Below are positions 1 to 9,822 of a stretch of 64,000 nt of DNA, one piece after another. Below the pieces are notes generated by a model that saw only the letters and a program-made list of their open reading frames with translations, made no database searches and had not been told where the DNA came from. How positions within the stretch are numbered: position 1 is the first letter of the stretch; each line of letters opens with the position of its first letter. Origin of the DNA: Leptospira sp. WS4.C2 (GTDB lineage Bacteria; Spirochaetota; Leptospiria; Leptospirales; Leptospiraceae); assembly GCF_040833985.1 (NCBI RefSeq), contig NZ_CP162139.1, forward strand, positions 3,258,501 to 3,322,500, in the 5' to 3' direction. The position numbers were made by a program, and so were the translations under genes.

Positions 1-3000
1 TGAACTTGTCCGTTTAAAGATAATAGGCCTACTCGAAGGATCTTTTCCATCAAAGAGTCTATCAAAAGTAATCTCTTCTTTATAAATGGAATCAGAAGAG
101 GCTGAAAATGATTCATCAATTAGTTTTTTTTCACCAAAAATCGTTTGACCTTCTGTATCAGCTGAAGTCGATTCAAATCGATTTCGATATTCGGATAAAG
201 CAAGTGCAATGGTTCCTACACTATGACTATCTGTCCAATAACTGTTTTGACGATCCATCATTATCGATTTGACTAAGGATACTATTTTAGGATTTTTAGA
301 ATCCACTCTGAGTAATAACCTTAAATAATGGCCGAGCACCGACGTTGAATTGTAATACGAATAATAGTAGTATTCATCCTTATTTTTCTTCAAAGGTTTG
401 ATAATGAATAAGTCTTTATCATATTCGATGTATTGATTGAAGTCATCAAATAGTTTTTTGAATGTTGGATCGGAATTTGGAGATTCCAATTTATGATTTT
501 CCGCATATGCAGTTAAAAAAATACCTCTGGATTTTAAATTCAAATCTTCGAAATGATCTATCAAAGTTTTTTCTAAAGAACTTACTTCTTTTTTGTCTTT
601 ATATAAAACAGAATATATCAAACTCAGAGTTTGATATGAATTGATCGATGTTTCTGTTGGATTTTTAACATAGTTTATAAGGAATTGGATGGCAGAGTTA
701 TATGCAGCTGGATTGGTTCTTTTTCCTTTATCTTTTGCAATTTGCATAACGGAAACTATATAAGCTGTTAAATAAGGATAACCGGACCTTCCATTCCCTT
801 TCCATAGTCGAAAACTTCCTTCTGCAGATTGAAATTCAGACATTTCATCTAAAAATAATTTTTCGATTTGAGTGAAGTCGTACGAATCTTTGTTTGGTGC
901 CTTATATTGAAATTCTTTTAACAGCTCACCAGCACTTATTGAAAGTAAATATGCGGATGTTCGTTGTTCCATACAGAAGTAAGGATTCGATTCATAAAAA
1001 TCAAATGCTGACTTCAAGGCGGTAAGCGCTGTTCCCGACATACGTATGTCTAGAGATCCCTTGTTCAGAAGTATAGAGTCTTTTTTGGGAAAGGGAATCA
1101 CGGTTTTATACTCTGCATCCGTATAACCAGAAAATTGAACCGAAGTAACAGGATCGAATTCTTTTATAGGAAGAGTGACTATTAGCGAATCAGTGAGTTC
1201 TGACTTTTTAAAATTGGCTAAAACTGCATCTTTATCAGGTTCAACTGTAATTTGATAAGACAAAATTACATCTTCTTTTGGTTGATTGAGTTTGAGTTTA
1301 ATAAACTGCGATTCAGTTATCTGGAAAGTTCTCAATACCTCTTTAGTTTGCCCTGCAGCCAACTCAATTGATTGCCAACCTTTTTCTTCGGCTAAATATT
1401 TTGATTCAATTTTATATCGAAATTTTCCATTTATTTTTGTGTTGTTAGTGATACTTCCGCCTAAGTCCAAACTATCACCCACACGAATAAACCTTGCGAC
1501 GGTTTTCTGCACGACTAAGTTCTTTTTGACAATAAATTCAGAGTTCGAAGCTCCATACTTTCCATTGGCAGAGGACGCCACCATAACTCGGAATGTTGTT
1601 AGGTTGTCAGGTAAAGTAAAATTTAAATCGGCATCACCGTTGTTATCAGCAATAACAACTGGATTCCAATAAGCTGTATAACGAAAATCCTTTCTTGCAC
1701 CTGATTCCAGTTCAGCGGAAAAACCTCCACCGGAATCTTCGCCATAATCTCCCCCTGGACTATCCCCTTTGTTTTCATAAATATAATGTTTTATGATCAT
1801 ACTTCTTAGTTCATAGGTTTTAATGATACTATACCAATATTGATAGAACATTTGTATAGGACTCTGAAAAGAATAACCAACTAGGTCTAAAACACCTCTA
1901 TCAGCCACTGAAACAGTTAACTCTGCTCCAGGGATTGTTTTGATCGATAACTTAACTTTTTCTCTCGGTTGGTATTCAGTTTTATCTGTTTTGATGACTA
2001 CCGGCGCATTTCGCGATGTTAGATCTACTTTTAAAGTTATGGAACCTGTTTTTGCTTTGGGTGCACCTAAATCCTGTTCATTGAACTCTTTAATATCATC
2101 TGCGGAAAGTCCCTCAGGAACAGGCAATCTTCCTGACAACATTACCACATTTACATCAACATTCGGCAAATAACTTTCATCGATAGGAATTTCAATAGGG
2201 GCACTATTTCCCTTCATCAAAAATGATTTTTTGAAATAAACAGAATCTCTTTCAACTGTAACGATGACTCGTGAATTCTGTAACGGAGATTTGATGAGAA
2301 TTTTTGCGGTATCACCAATTTGGTATTCCTTTTTATCCGAGCGAAGCTCAATGGAATCGTCTCCTCTAAAATCCCAAGTATAATAGGATTCTTTTTGATA
2401 AGCATAAAAATCAACACGGGAAAAAACTTTATCTTTGTTAAGGATTAGAACCGTATAACTTCCAGGATCCTTGGCTCGGTAATCGAATGTAATTCCTTCT
2501 GCTTTCGACACCAGTTTTTTTACTTCTACTATTTTTTTCTTTAGTTGGTTACTTCTAAAGAAAAACTTACCAATACCTTGGGATAAAACAGAAGTCCAAT
2601 CATTGTAAATGATGTATGCCTTCAGTTCAACACCGGCAACGGCTTTACCTTGAGTATTCACAGTAATCGCACCAAACTGAAATGGTTTTTCCAAGGATTG
2701 GTATCTATCGTTACATTTAGAACCAACATAGGTTTCCGATGGATTGTAAGGTAAACTTGCAGATTTAGTAACTGTTTTTCCATCTACATCATAAACGGAA
2801 GATTCAATGATCATTTGATAAGGATCTGCAATTTCAATTTCTTCACCGTCAGTGTTGAACTTATTTGTGAGAGAAGTTAAAGGAATGTCTAATTTAAATT
2901 GTCCTTTGTTATCAAGCACTCCTTCCGACCCAGTTATATATTCTGAATTTCCACCTGAATATTCATCTTCATAATCATACCATGAGTCAGAAAAATTATA

Positions 3001-4551
3001 ATTGCGGAATTGTTCAAAATTAATATTTCGTTTCCTTTTTAGGACCGAATAACTTACCTTAGCTCCTCCCATTGGAGCTCCAAACATATACTTACCTTCA
3101 ACAGCTCCTTTGATATTTTGGTCTTTGTTTACAGCACTAGCTAGTGAAACATTAACCATAAAGTTGACAGGCCGAAACTCCTCTACTTGGAAGGTATCAT
3201 AGGTAATGGATTGGTCTAAACCAGATATGCCAACAGATACAGAATAATGTCCAAGTGGTGCATCTGACGGTATCACATAACTTGAATAAACTCCTCCCTG
3301 CTGGGTTGAAGTCACATTCGAACTGCTTACTTCCTTACCTCGTGAATCTTGAATCTGGATATTTAAAGATTTTGAAGCATACGGAACTAAAACCCCGTTC
3401 CTTCTATCCGAAAGAGAGGCTTTGATTTCTACACGATCACCCGGTCTGTATAACTTTCTGTCAAAGTATATTTTACCTTTAACATGATTGTTAGAATAAT
3501 ACTCTGAATAACCTTCGATATGAGTTTCGTTAAAATGTAAAAAAGCTTTATCGCCGGAGGTCTCTTCGGCAATTAACACTGATTTATCGATAGATTTTGG
3601 ATCTAAAATTGAGGGAACAGTACAATGTCCTTCTTTGTCAGTTTTGCAAGTTCCCCGTAGATTTCCTTTTTCATAAAGACTGATGTTGGTATCGGAAACC
3701 GGCTCTGCTTTTGATAGTGTATGTACCCAAACATGAAGTGAATTAGGATCTAACTTTGTTGTGATGCCTAGATTAGTTGACTGTAAATAGATTGATTCTG
3801 TTTTGAACTCTTCCTTGTTACCGTCTCCTATTACATTTGCACCCAATTGGAAAGCGATCCAGCCTTTGGTATTGGGTTTCGAACCAAAATAAGAATCAAT
3901 GTCCATACCTTGGTTTCCAAAAGAGTTTACCTTTATTCCAGATTTCCAAACTGAATTTTTCCAATTCAATTGACCGAAATAAGAATGATAACCATTTCCT
4001 TTATTAGCAATTGCTTCCACTAAAATGGGGACTGTGAGTTCCGCTGATCTAATTTTAAATTCAGGAACATTCGAAATAGAAATAGGAAGGACTTTGTTTA
4101 GATTGGATTCAAAAATATTTTCCCGAGAAATATAAAAGGAAGGTTTTCTGATCATTGCCGGAAGTTTAAAACTAACAGGTGTTTCTAAGAAACAATCGTT
4201 TGTGGCATAAAACTTTCCAATTTTAATTTCATATTCGACGCCTGGATCAAAGTTCCAATGATCCAAGGAAAATTCGCGACTTATGTAGGAAGAGTATCGT
4301 GAATATTCAGTCTTAAGTGGTGGATGGATAGAAATTGCTTCTGCTAACTCAGGGAAATCAGTATCTTCAGAAATTTGGATTTTATAGTCCCATAGATCTT
4401 CCAGATATTTAAGATCCGTTGTGTCTAGTTTAACTTCGATTCGGCAACTACTTGGAAAGACGGTGCGTTTGATAGACCGAAAAAAACCACCGACAGAATT
4501 GCAGGAACTAAAGAAAAATAAAAAACTAAACGCCAATGCCAACTTACGCAT
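1..4551 (-). CDS. Alpha-2-macroglobulin family lipoprotein (3' end outside window)
   Basis: Large bacterial alpha-2-macroglobulin, a protease-trapping protein of the cell envelope. The frame is open from ATG at 4551 to the left edge (1517 codons visible). The N-terminus is a lipoprotein signal ending FFSSC, with Cys17 as the lipidation site, so the protein should be anchored in the periplasm or at the surface. Repeated MG2-type beta domains fill about residues 200-900 (for example the 'LYRPGDRVEIKA' stretch). The thioester motif C-M-E-Q lies at residues 1193-1196 (bases 964-975), followed by the alpha-helical thioester-domain region. An intact CxEQ indicates the covalent trapping type. In many bacteria the next gene is pbpC, but that position is outside this window. 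The divergent neighbour at 4698 is unrelated. The family call is firm; the target proteases are unknown. Confidence 0.9.
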   Translation of the reverse strand, partial: MRKLALAFSFLFFFSSCNSVGGFFRSIKRTVFPSSCRIEVKLDTTDLKYLEDLWDYKIQISEDTDFPELAEAISIHPPLKTEYSRYSSYISREFSLDHWNFDPGVEYEIKIGKFYATNDCFLETPVSFKLPAMIRKPSFYISRENIFESNLNKVLPISISNVPEFKIRSAELTVPILVEAIANKGNGYHSYFGQLNWKNSVWKSGIKVNSFGNQGMDIDSYFGSKPNTKGWIAFQLGANVIGDGNKEEFKTESIYLQSTNLGITTKLDPNSLHVWVHTLSKAEPVSDTNISLYEKGNLRGTCKTDKEGHCTVPSILDPKSIDKSVLIAEETSGDKAFLHFNETHIEGYSEYYSNNHVKGKIYFDRKLYRPGDRVEIKASLSDRRNGVLVPYASKSLNIQIQDSRGKEVSSSNVTSTQQGGVYSSYVIPSDAPLGHYSVSVGISGLDQSITYDTFQVEEFRPVNFMVNVSLASAVNKDQNIKGAVEGKYMFGAPMGGAKVSYSVLKRKRNINFEQFRNYNFSDSWYDYEDEYSGGNSEYITGSEGVLDNKGQFKLDIPLTSLTNKFNTDGEEIEIADPYQMIIESSVYDVDGKTVTKSASLPYNPSETYVGSKCNDRYQSLEKPFQFGAITVNTQGKAVAGVELKAYIIYNDWTSVLSQGIGKFFFRSNQLKKKIVEVKKLVSKAEGITFDYRAKDPGSYTVLILNKDKVFSRVDFYAYQKESYYTWDFRGDDSIELRSDKKEYQIGDTAKILIKSPLQNSRVIVTVERDSVYFKKSFLMKGNSAPIEIPIDESYLPNVDVNVVMLSGRLPVPEGLSADDIKEFNEQDLGAPKAKTGSITLKVDLTSRNAPVVIKTDKTEYQPREKVKLSIKTIPGAELTVSVADRGVLDLVGYSFQSPIQMFYQYWYSIIKTYELRSMIIKHYIYENKGDSPGGDYGEDSGGGFSAELESGARKDFRYTAYWNPVVIADNNGDADLNFTLPDNLTTFRVMVASSANGKYGASNSEFIVKKNLVVQKTVARFIRVGDSLDLGGSITNNTKINGKFRYKIESKYLAEEKGWQSIELAAGQTKEVLRTFQITESQFIKLKLNQPKEDVILSYQITVEPDKDAVLANFKKSELTDSLIVTLPIKEFDPVTSVQFSGYTDAEYKTVIPFPKKDSILLNKGSLDIRMSGTALTALKSAFDFYESNPYFCMEQRTSAYLLSISAGELLKEFQYKAPNKDSYDFTQIEKLFLDEMSEFQSAEGSFRLWKGNGRSGYPYLTAYIVSVMQIAKDKGKRTNPAAYNSAIQFLINYVKNPTETSINSYQTLSLIYSVLYKDKKEVSSLEKTLIDHFEDLNLKSRGIFLTAYAENHKLESPNSDPTFKKLFDDFNQYIEYDKDLFIIKPLKKNKDEYYYYSYYNSTSVLGHYLRLLLRVDSKNPKIVSLVKSIMMDRQNSYWTDSHSVGTIALALSEYRNRFESTSADTEGQTIFGEKKLIDESFSASSDSIYKEEITFDRLFDGKDPSSRPIIFKRTSS

Positions 4552-4697
4552 GAGAACTCCGAAATTCGAATGTTCCCTGTTCTACGATGGATACTTGCAA
4601 TTGCCAACTCTTTCCTGAATGAAATGGGAAATCTTTCTATATTTTTTTAATAGGATCGGAATTTTCGCTATGCTTTTAGCTTTTTGAAATTTGATTA

Positions 4698-5132
4698 ATG
4701 ACGATGTCCCTTTCCCAGATTAAAAAGCAGTTTTTCGAATTAAAAGCACCCGATTCCTTTCCCATCGGAAATTACCAAACAAAGTGGCTAGGCCCAAAAT
4801 GGTTCCAGGTCGGTGCTAGTTTCAGTTTAAATTTTATGTCCTTTCGCCATTGGTGGGGGAAATCTTTTGACGGATCAGACATCGCATTCAATTTATTTTT
4901 GCCACCAAAAACTTCCGAATTCCAAATGCGTCATCCTATGAAGTTATCGATCGGAAAATCTCGGCTGGATGGAAAACCAAGTTTAATCCTTGAGTATACC
5001 AAAGAAGCTCCCTTTCCCTGGCCCTATTTCGTGGATGAATTTCGAGTATTGAATGGGACGGAGCTGCTTGGGATGAATTATAGTAAACTCACACCGAAAT
5101 TAGCACTCCCTTTTCTCATTAGAAAATCCTAA
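4698..5132 (+). CDS. Conserved-looking hypothetical protein, 144 aa
   Basis: I do not recognise this protein. It is soluble, aromatic-rich (several Trp and Phe, for example FRHWWGKSF) and has no signal peptide or membrane segment. Start candidates are ATG 4698 or the in-frame ATG 4704; neither has a good Shine-Dalgarno. It sits divergently from the macroglobulin gene and 43 bp before the hybrid kinase gene on the same strand, so it may be co-transcribed with the kinase. No function is proposed. Confidence 0.6.
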   Translation: MTMSLSQIKKQFFELKAPDSFPIGNYQTKWLGPKWFQVGASFSLNFMSFRHWWGKSFDGSDIAFNLFLPPKTSEFQMRHPMKLSIGKSRLDGKPSLILEYTKEAPFPWPYFVDEFRVLNGTELLGMNYSKLTPKLALPFLIRKS

Positions 5133-5175
5133 TTTAGTATGTTAGATCCTTTGAAAAAATTCGTCCAATGGATCT

Positions 5176-7554
5176 ATGCGCCCGCCCCCCCCTTCATTGG
5201 AAATGCAAATTCTCTCCGCGATGGAGGAGGTGGTTTTTTCGGCCAGTTACCCAAAATTACAAATTCTTTACGTAAGTCCTTCTGTGGAAAATCTCACTGG
5301 ATATTCAATTGAATACTTCAAAAATGAGCGAGAAGCCTGGTGGGATCTAATCCATCTTGATGATCGCTCGATTGTCGAACTTGCATTAACCTCTCTAAAT
5401 GTTGATGGCAAAGTTCGAGTTCGCTATAGAATCCAAACAAAAGAAAATCAAATCAAATTTGTTCAATGCCAAGGTAGATTGATTCGAAATGAGGCTGGAG
5501 AAATTCTACGATTTGATGGAGTCATCGCAGATATTTCTGAATTATTATCCTTACAAGATGTTATAAAAAATGAATCTGCAGAAATCAAACAACTGTTACT
5601 CGAAAATAACATTCTATTTAATGGAAGTCAAGATTCCATGTTTCTTGTGGAGGTAATGGATAACGGAGATTTTGTAATTCGTCGAATCAATTCCGCTTAC
5701 GAAAAATCCACTGGAGTTACCCAAGCTTTTATACACGGAAAAACACCTATCGATTTGTTAGGTGAAGAGTTAGGCCCACCTATTATTAAAAATTACCAAA
5801 ATGTTTTAAGGGCTAAAACAACAATTTCTTACGAAGAAAGTATCCCCATGCCTGCGGGTACAAGAATTTGGACTACTGCCCTCACCCCAATTGAAGTCGA
5901 TGGAAAATTCAAATTCATTGTAGGTGCCAGTAAAGACATTACAGAACAAAAACGTGCGGAAAATGCATTAAAGGAATCGAATGAACGTTATGCATTGATT
6001 TTGGAAGTAAGTTCTGATGGTTGGTTTGATTGGGATTTAATCAACGACACAGTCATTTATTCGCGTAGGTGGTGGTTAGAGTTTGGCAACGATGAATCAC
6101 CAGATAATACACCCATTAGTTATTGGAAAAGTTTGATTCATCCCGATGATTTGGAGTGGGTTTCGGAATTTTTAGAAAATATTCTTCTCTCACAAAGAGA
6201 AACTTTTGAATTTAGTTTTCAAATGAAGAAGAGGAAAGGGAATTTTGCTCATGTCCTATCACGATGTTATATCCAAAGAGATGCTTCTGGAAATAAAATT
6301 CGAATGGTTGGATCAAATTCGGATCTAACAGAAACTAAAAAAATTGAATATACATTGCGAAAAGCAAAAGAAATGGCAGAAGCAGCCAATATGGCTAAAG
6401 GCAACTTTTTAGCCAATATGAGCCATGAAATCCGTACTCCTCTCAATGGAATCATAGGATTCACAGAACTTTTACTGCACTCTTCACTCTCAGAGGAACA
6501 AAAAGAATACTTAAGAAGTATATTCCTTTCTGGAAAAAGTTTATTATCTTTAGTAAATCAAATTCTTGATTTTTCAAAGATTGATTCGGGAAAGATGGAA
6601 CTTGAATTTATAAGCACAGATTTGACTGACTTAGTCCAATCCACTGTAGATCTTTTCCAAATTTCTGCGGCATCAAAAGCCATACCTTTGAATCTACATT
6701 TGGATCCCAACTTACCTCGATATGTTTCTTTGGATCCATTGAGACTGAGGCAAGTGCTTTCTAATTTAATTGGGAATGCTATCAAGTTTACTCATGAAGG
6801 AAAAGTAGAAGTATCAGTCAAACCAATCAAACAAACAGATAGTATCATTGATATTGAATTTGCTGTATCAGACACAGGAATTGGAATCGATCCCAATTCA
6901 CAGACAAAATTATTTGATTCATTTTCACAAGCAGATACATCTATTACAAGAAAGTATGGTGGTACGGGACTTGGCCTTACCATTACAAGCGAACTAGTTC
7001 ATAAAATGAATTCCCACCTGCGATTCGAAAGCGAACTTGGGAAAGGAAGTACGTTTAGTTTTGTATTATCCTTACAAGTTAATTCATCAGGATCCGTATC
7101 CTCTAATTTATTCGAAGAAAAACAAACGACTCCAGATGAATCTGTTATTGTAGAAAATGATCTAATTCAAAATGACATTTTGATTGTGGAAGATAATGAT
7201 TTAAACAAAAAATTATTATCAAAAATGTTATTAAAAAGATATCCCAATATAAAACTAAGATATGCTAACGATGGCTCCGATGCATTGAATCAGTTTCAAG
7301 AGAAAATTCCGGATTTAATATTTATGGATTTACAAATGCCGGTGATGGACGGTTATACTGCGACGATAGAAATCAGAAAATTAGAAAAAGGATCTAAGAA
7401 AAAAACTCCCATCATTGCATTAACGGCAGGAGCTTTTTTTTCGGTAAAAGATACGGCGATGGAATCTGGAATGAATGACTTTCTCACCAAACCGATTGCC
7501 GCCGCCGATCTTTATTCTGCTCTAGAAAAATGGTTATCCTCAAGCCGCATGTAA
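5176..7554 (+). CDS. PAS-PAS-PAS hybrid sensor histidine kinase with receiver domain
   Basis: Cytoplasmic sensor kinase of 792 aa with no membrane segments. Domains in order: PAS/PAC about 10-120, PAS about 145-262, PAS/PAC about 270-395, HisKA with phospho-acceptor His417 in MSHEIRTPLNG, HATPase_c with N box (NLIGNAIKF), DTGIG and GGTGLGL, then a C-terminal receiver whose phosphorylated Asp718 lies in FMDLQMPVMDG. It would sense an intracellular ligand or redox cue through its PAS domains and relay phosphate to its own receiver and beyond. No dedicated output gene is adjacent. The start is uncertain: an ATG at 5139 would give a longer N-terminus if the C8 tract at 5185-5192 were one base shorter. 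The 3' end overlaps the convergent ahpF by 15 bp. Confidence 0.92.
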   Translation: MRPPPPSLEMQILSAMEEVVFSASYPKLQILYVSPSVENLTGYSIEYFKNEREAWWDLIHLDDRSIVELALTSLNVDGKVRVRYRIQTKENQIKFVQCQGRLIRNEAGEILRFDGVIADISELLSLQDVIKNESAEIKQLLLENNILFNGSQDSMFLVEVMDNGDFVIRRINSAYEKSTGVTQAFIHGKTPIDLLGEELGPPIIKNYQNVLRAKTTISYEESIPMPAGTRIWTTALTPIEVDGKFKFIVGASKDITEQKRAENALKESNERYALILEVSSDGWFDWDLINDTVIYSRRWWLEFGNDESPDNTPISYWKSLIHPDDLEWVSEFLENILLSQRETFEFSFQMKKRKGNFAHVLSRCYIQRDASGNKIRMVGSNSDLTETKKIEYTLRKAKEMAEAANMAKGNFLANMSHEIRTPLNGIIGFTELLLHSSLSEEQKEYLRSIFLSGKSLLSLVNQILDFSKIDSGKMELEFISTDLTDLVQSTVDLFQISAASKAIPLNLHLDPNLPRYVSLDPLRLRQVLSNLIGNAIKFTHEGKVEVSVKPIKQTDSIIDIEFAVSDTGIGIDPNSQTKLFDSFSQADTSITRKYGGTGLGLTITSELVHKMNSHLRFESELGKGSTFSFVLSLQVNSSGSVSSNLFEEKQTTPDESVIVENDLIQNDILIVEDNDLNKKLLSKMLLKRYPNIKLRYANDGSDALNQFQEKIPDLIFMDLQMPVMDGYTATIEIRKLEKGSKKKTPIIALTAGAFFSVKDTAMESGMNDFLTKPIAAADLYSALEKWLSSSRM
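5185..5192 (+). repeat. C8 homopolymer tract at the 5' end of the hybrid kinase gene
   Basis: Eight consecutive C follow a G, three codons into the predicted kinase frame. With eight C only the ATG at 5176 reads into the PAS domains. With seven C the upstream ATG at 5139 (reading M-L-D-P-L-K-K-F) would join the same frame. It could be a slippage-prone tract or a sequencing miscount. Confidence 0.6.
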
Positions 7555-9099
7555 AAGGTATTCAAAAGCACTAATCGCTGCTTTTGCACCCTCACCCATT
7601 GCAATGATGATTTGTTTGTAAGGAGTGTTTGTCACATCTCCGCAAGCAAAGATTCCATCTACATTGGTTTTACATTTTTCATCTACAAGGATCTCTCCAA
7701 AACGATTGGTAGCCACCAAATCTTTCACAAAACTACTGTTTGGTACTAGTCCAATCTGAACAAACACTCCATCAAGGGGTATGGTTTCTGACTTTTCTGA
7801 ACTTCTGTCCTTATAAGTAAGACCAGTAACTTTTTCGGTATTAGTTTGGATTTCCATCGTTTGTGCTTTTACCAATGTTTTTATATTTGGTGACTGAGCC
7901 ACTTTATCTAACAACACCTTATCAGCATTTAACCTATCACCAAACTCAATCAAGGTGACCGATTTCACGATCCCACTGAGGTCTAGTGCAGCTTCTACTC
8001 CAGAGTTTCCACCACCAACCACAGCCACATCCTTATCTTTAAAAAATGGTCCATCGCAGTGAGGGCAATAGGCGACACCTTTTCCAACAAACTCTTTTTC
8101 ACCAGGAACATTGAGTTCACGCCATTTAGCACCTGTCGAAAGGATCACTGTTTTTGTAACAATCCGTTCACCCGTGTTCAAATGTATGGTTTTTAATTCC
8201 CCAGATTCAATTTTTAAAACGCGGACATTTTCTTTTTTGCGAATCTGGTTTTTGTCCAATTGTTCTGACAATACATGGGTGAGTTCAGGCCCTGTTGTAT
8301 AAGGAATTGATATAATATTTTCTATCCCTAAAGTGTCTTTCACTTGACCACCTAACCGGTCCGCAATGACAAGGGTTTTCAATCCTTTCCGTGCAGAATA
8401 CACTGCTGCTGTCACACCCGAGGGGCCTCCACCAATCACAGTTACATCATAAACATCAGATGGATTCGTGATATCGGAACTTTCTTCCTTTGTTTCAGGA
8501 ACAGAATACAATTCCAAAAGTTTATCGAAGATAACGGAAGCTTCGGCCTTTCCAGAAAGGAATCGTTTTCCGTTGAGAAAAACGGCAGGAACACCTTGGA
8601 TATTTTTTTCTTTTACAAGATCTGGATACATTGCCCCGTCGATCATGTTATGGGAAATGAGAGGATTCACGAGTGCAAAACTATTGAGCGTTTGAACCAC
8701 TTCGGGACAGTTATGGCAATCAAGAGAGATGAATGTTTCAAAGTGTAAATTTTCTTTAAATTTTGAGACCGTAGAAAGAATCCCTTCTTCCAATTTGATT
8801 GGATTTCCACCGGATTGTAAAATTGCTAAAATCAAGGAAGTAAATTCATGACCCATAGGAATTCCAGAAAATTCAATTCCTGTTGGTTTTCCTTCAGAGA
8901 GAATGGAAAAACGAAGGCCGTCATTTTTATCCGCAGAATGTTCTAAAGAAATTTTAGAGCTTAAAGAGACGATATCATTTAAAAACTCAATCAACTCCTC
9001 ACGTTTTTCATGATCTCCAGAAAATAAATGTATGTTCACTGGATTTTTGATTCTTTCGAAGTATTGTTTTACTTGTTCTTTTGTTGATTCATCTAACAT
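7540..9099 (-). CDS. ahpF: Alkyl hydroperoxide reductase subunit F (AhpF)
   Basis: FAD/NADH-dependent disulfide reductase that recharges the peroxiredoxin AhpC. Length is 519 aa, matching the family (about 520). The N-terminal double-thioredoxin-fold domain carries Cys128-x-x-Cys131 (DCHNCPEVV). A thioredoxin-reductase-like part follows, with the FAD dinucleotide fold at about 219-232 ([12 protein letters not shown]), the redox pair Cys345/Cys348 (YCPHCDGP), and a C-terminal FAD motif near ACGDVTN. The SD GGGAGG precedes the ATG. It lies 45 bp downstream of ahpC on the same strand, separated by a strong hairpin, so the two are probably one operon with adjusted stoichiometry. Confidence 0.96.
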   Translation of the reverse strand: MLDESTKEQVKQYFERIKNPVNIHLFSGDHEKREELIEFLNDIVSLSSKISLEHSADKNDGLRFSILSEGKPTGIEFSGIPMGHEFTSLILAILQSGGNPIKLEEGILSTVSKFKENLHFETFISLDCHNCPEVVQTLNSFALVNPLISHNMIDGAMYPDLVKEKNIQGVPAVFLNGKRFLSGKAEASVIFDKLLELYSVPETKEESSDITNPSDVYDVTVIGGGPSGVTAAVYSARKGLKTLVIADRLGGQVKDTLGIENIISIPYTTGPELTHVLSEQLDKNQIRKKENVRVLKIESGELKTIHLNTGERIVTKTVILSTGAKWRELNVPGEKEFVGKGVAYCPHCDGPFFKDKDVAVVGGGNSGVEAALDLSGIVKSVTLIEFGDRLNADKVLLDKVAQSPNIKTLVKAQTMEIQTNTEKVTGLTYKDRSSEKSETIPLDGVFVQIGLVPNSSFVKDLVATNRFGEILVDEKCKTNVDGIFACGDVTNTPYKQIIIAMGEGAKAAISAFEYLLHAA

Positions 9100-9113
9100 A
9101 ATAACCTCCCGAT

Positions 9114-9138
9114 TTAGGCGGGTTTTAAGCCCGCCTAA
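9114..9138 (-). other. Intercistronic hairpin between ahpC and ahpF
   Basis: Perfect 9-bp arms TTAGGCGGG / CCCGCCTAA with a 7-nt loop, in the 45-bp gap between ahpC and ahpF. In the transcribed (minus) direction it is followed by AAATCGGGAGG, not a U run, so it looks like an mRNA-stability, processing or partial-attenuation element rather than a full terminator. It ends just before the ahpF Shine-Dalgarno. Confidence 0.65.
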
Positions 9139-9144
9139 TTTAGT

Positions 9145-9708
9145 TTAGATTTTTCCTACCAAGTCAAGACCTGGTTTCAAAGTAGAATTACCTGGTTTCC
9201 ATTTTGCAGGGCAAACTTCGCCGTCGTTGTTTGCAACATATTGTGCTGCTTGCACCTTACGAACCAGTTCTTCCGCAGAACGGCCGATTCCAAGATCATG
9301 GATCTCAGCAGTTTTGATCACACCTTCTGGGTTTACTACAAATGTTCCGCGAAGAGCTTGGCCATCTTCTTCAATCATAATTCCAAATCCTCGAGTGATC
9401 TTTCCTGAAGCATCACCTAACATTGGAAATTTGATTTTTTTGATGGTATCACTTGCTTCGTGCCAAGCTTTGTGAACAAAATGTGTGTCAGTAGAAACGG
9501 AATACACTTCCACTCCCATTTTTTGTAGTTCAGCATAATAGTCGGCTACGTCGCCAAGTTCGGTCGGACAAACAAAAGTAAAATCCGCAGGATAAAAAAC
9601 AAATACGGACCATTTTCCGAGAACGTCTTTTTTGCTAATTTTTTTGAAAGCACCATTATGGAACGCTTCCGTGGTAAAGTCAGGAATTTGAGTGTTGATA
9701 TTGGACAT
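9145..9708 (-). CDS. ahpC: Peroxiredoxin AhpC (alkyl hydroperoxide reductase subunit C)
   Basis: Typical 2-Cys peroxiredoxin that reduces H2O2, organic peroxides and probably peroxynitrite. It has 187 aa, the length of the enterobacterial protein. Peroxidatic Cys47 lies in FYPADFTFVCPTE, and resolving Cys166 lies in GEVCPAKW near the C-terminus. The family GGLG-type segment is not conserved exactly. A very strong SD (AAAGGAGG) precedes the ATG. Its reductase partner AhpF is immediately downstream and OxyR immediately upstream, so the three form a complete peroxide response unit. A promoter and palindrome are visible upstream. Confidence 0.97.
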   Translation of the reverse strand: MSNINTQIPDFTTEAFHNGAFKKISKKDVLGKWSVFVFYPADFTFVCPTELGDVADYYAELQKMGVEVYSVSTDTHFVHKAWHEASDTIKKIKFPMLGDASGKITRGFGIMIEEDGQALRGTFVVNPEGVIKTAEIHDLGIGRSAEELVRKVQAAQYVANNDGEVCPAKWKPGNSTLKPGLDLVGKI

Positions 9709-9735
9709 TGAATATCCTCCTTTGTTGTTAAGAAG

Positions 9736-9764
9736 AATATACTCGCAAATCGATCATTTGTAAA
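9736..9764 (-). promoter_or_regulatory. Predicted sigma70-type promoter of ahpCF
   Basis: On the minus strand, -35 TTTACA (9764-9759), a 17-bp spacer and -10 TATATT (9741-9736). The start would fall near 9729, about 20 nt before the AhpC ATG and its SD. The dyad at 9773-9792 sits directly upstream of the -35. Confidence 0.6.
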
Positions 9765-9772
9765 ATAAATAC

Positions 9773-9792
9773 TATAAATCAAAAGATTTATA
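9773..9792. promoter_or_regulatory. Palindrome upstream of the ahpC -35, candidate OxyR operator
   Basis: Perfect dyad TATAAATC-AAAA-GATTTATA, centred about 53 bp upstream of the predicted ahpC start site, a common position for a LysR-type activator. It does not fit the enterobacterial OxyR ATAG/CTAT spacing exactly, although CTAT tetramers lie at 9772-9775 and 9797-9800. Assignment to the neighbouring OxyR is an inference from position. Confidence 0.5.
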
Positions 9793-9822
9793 AAAGCTAT
9801 CACACTAATCGGTCCGACTTTT

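Noticed and set aside
4425..4607. A 60-aa minus-strand frame near the macroglobulin start
   Set aside because: It is a shadow in a different frame of the macroglobulin N-terminal coding region.
9100..9144. Intrinsic terminator between ahpC and ahpF
   Set aside because: In the transcribed direction no U run follows the stem.
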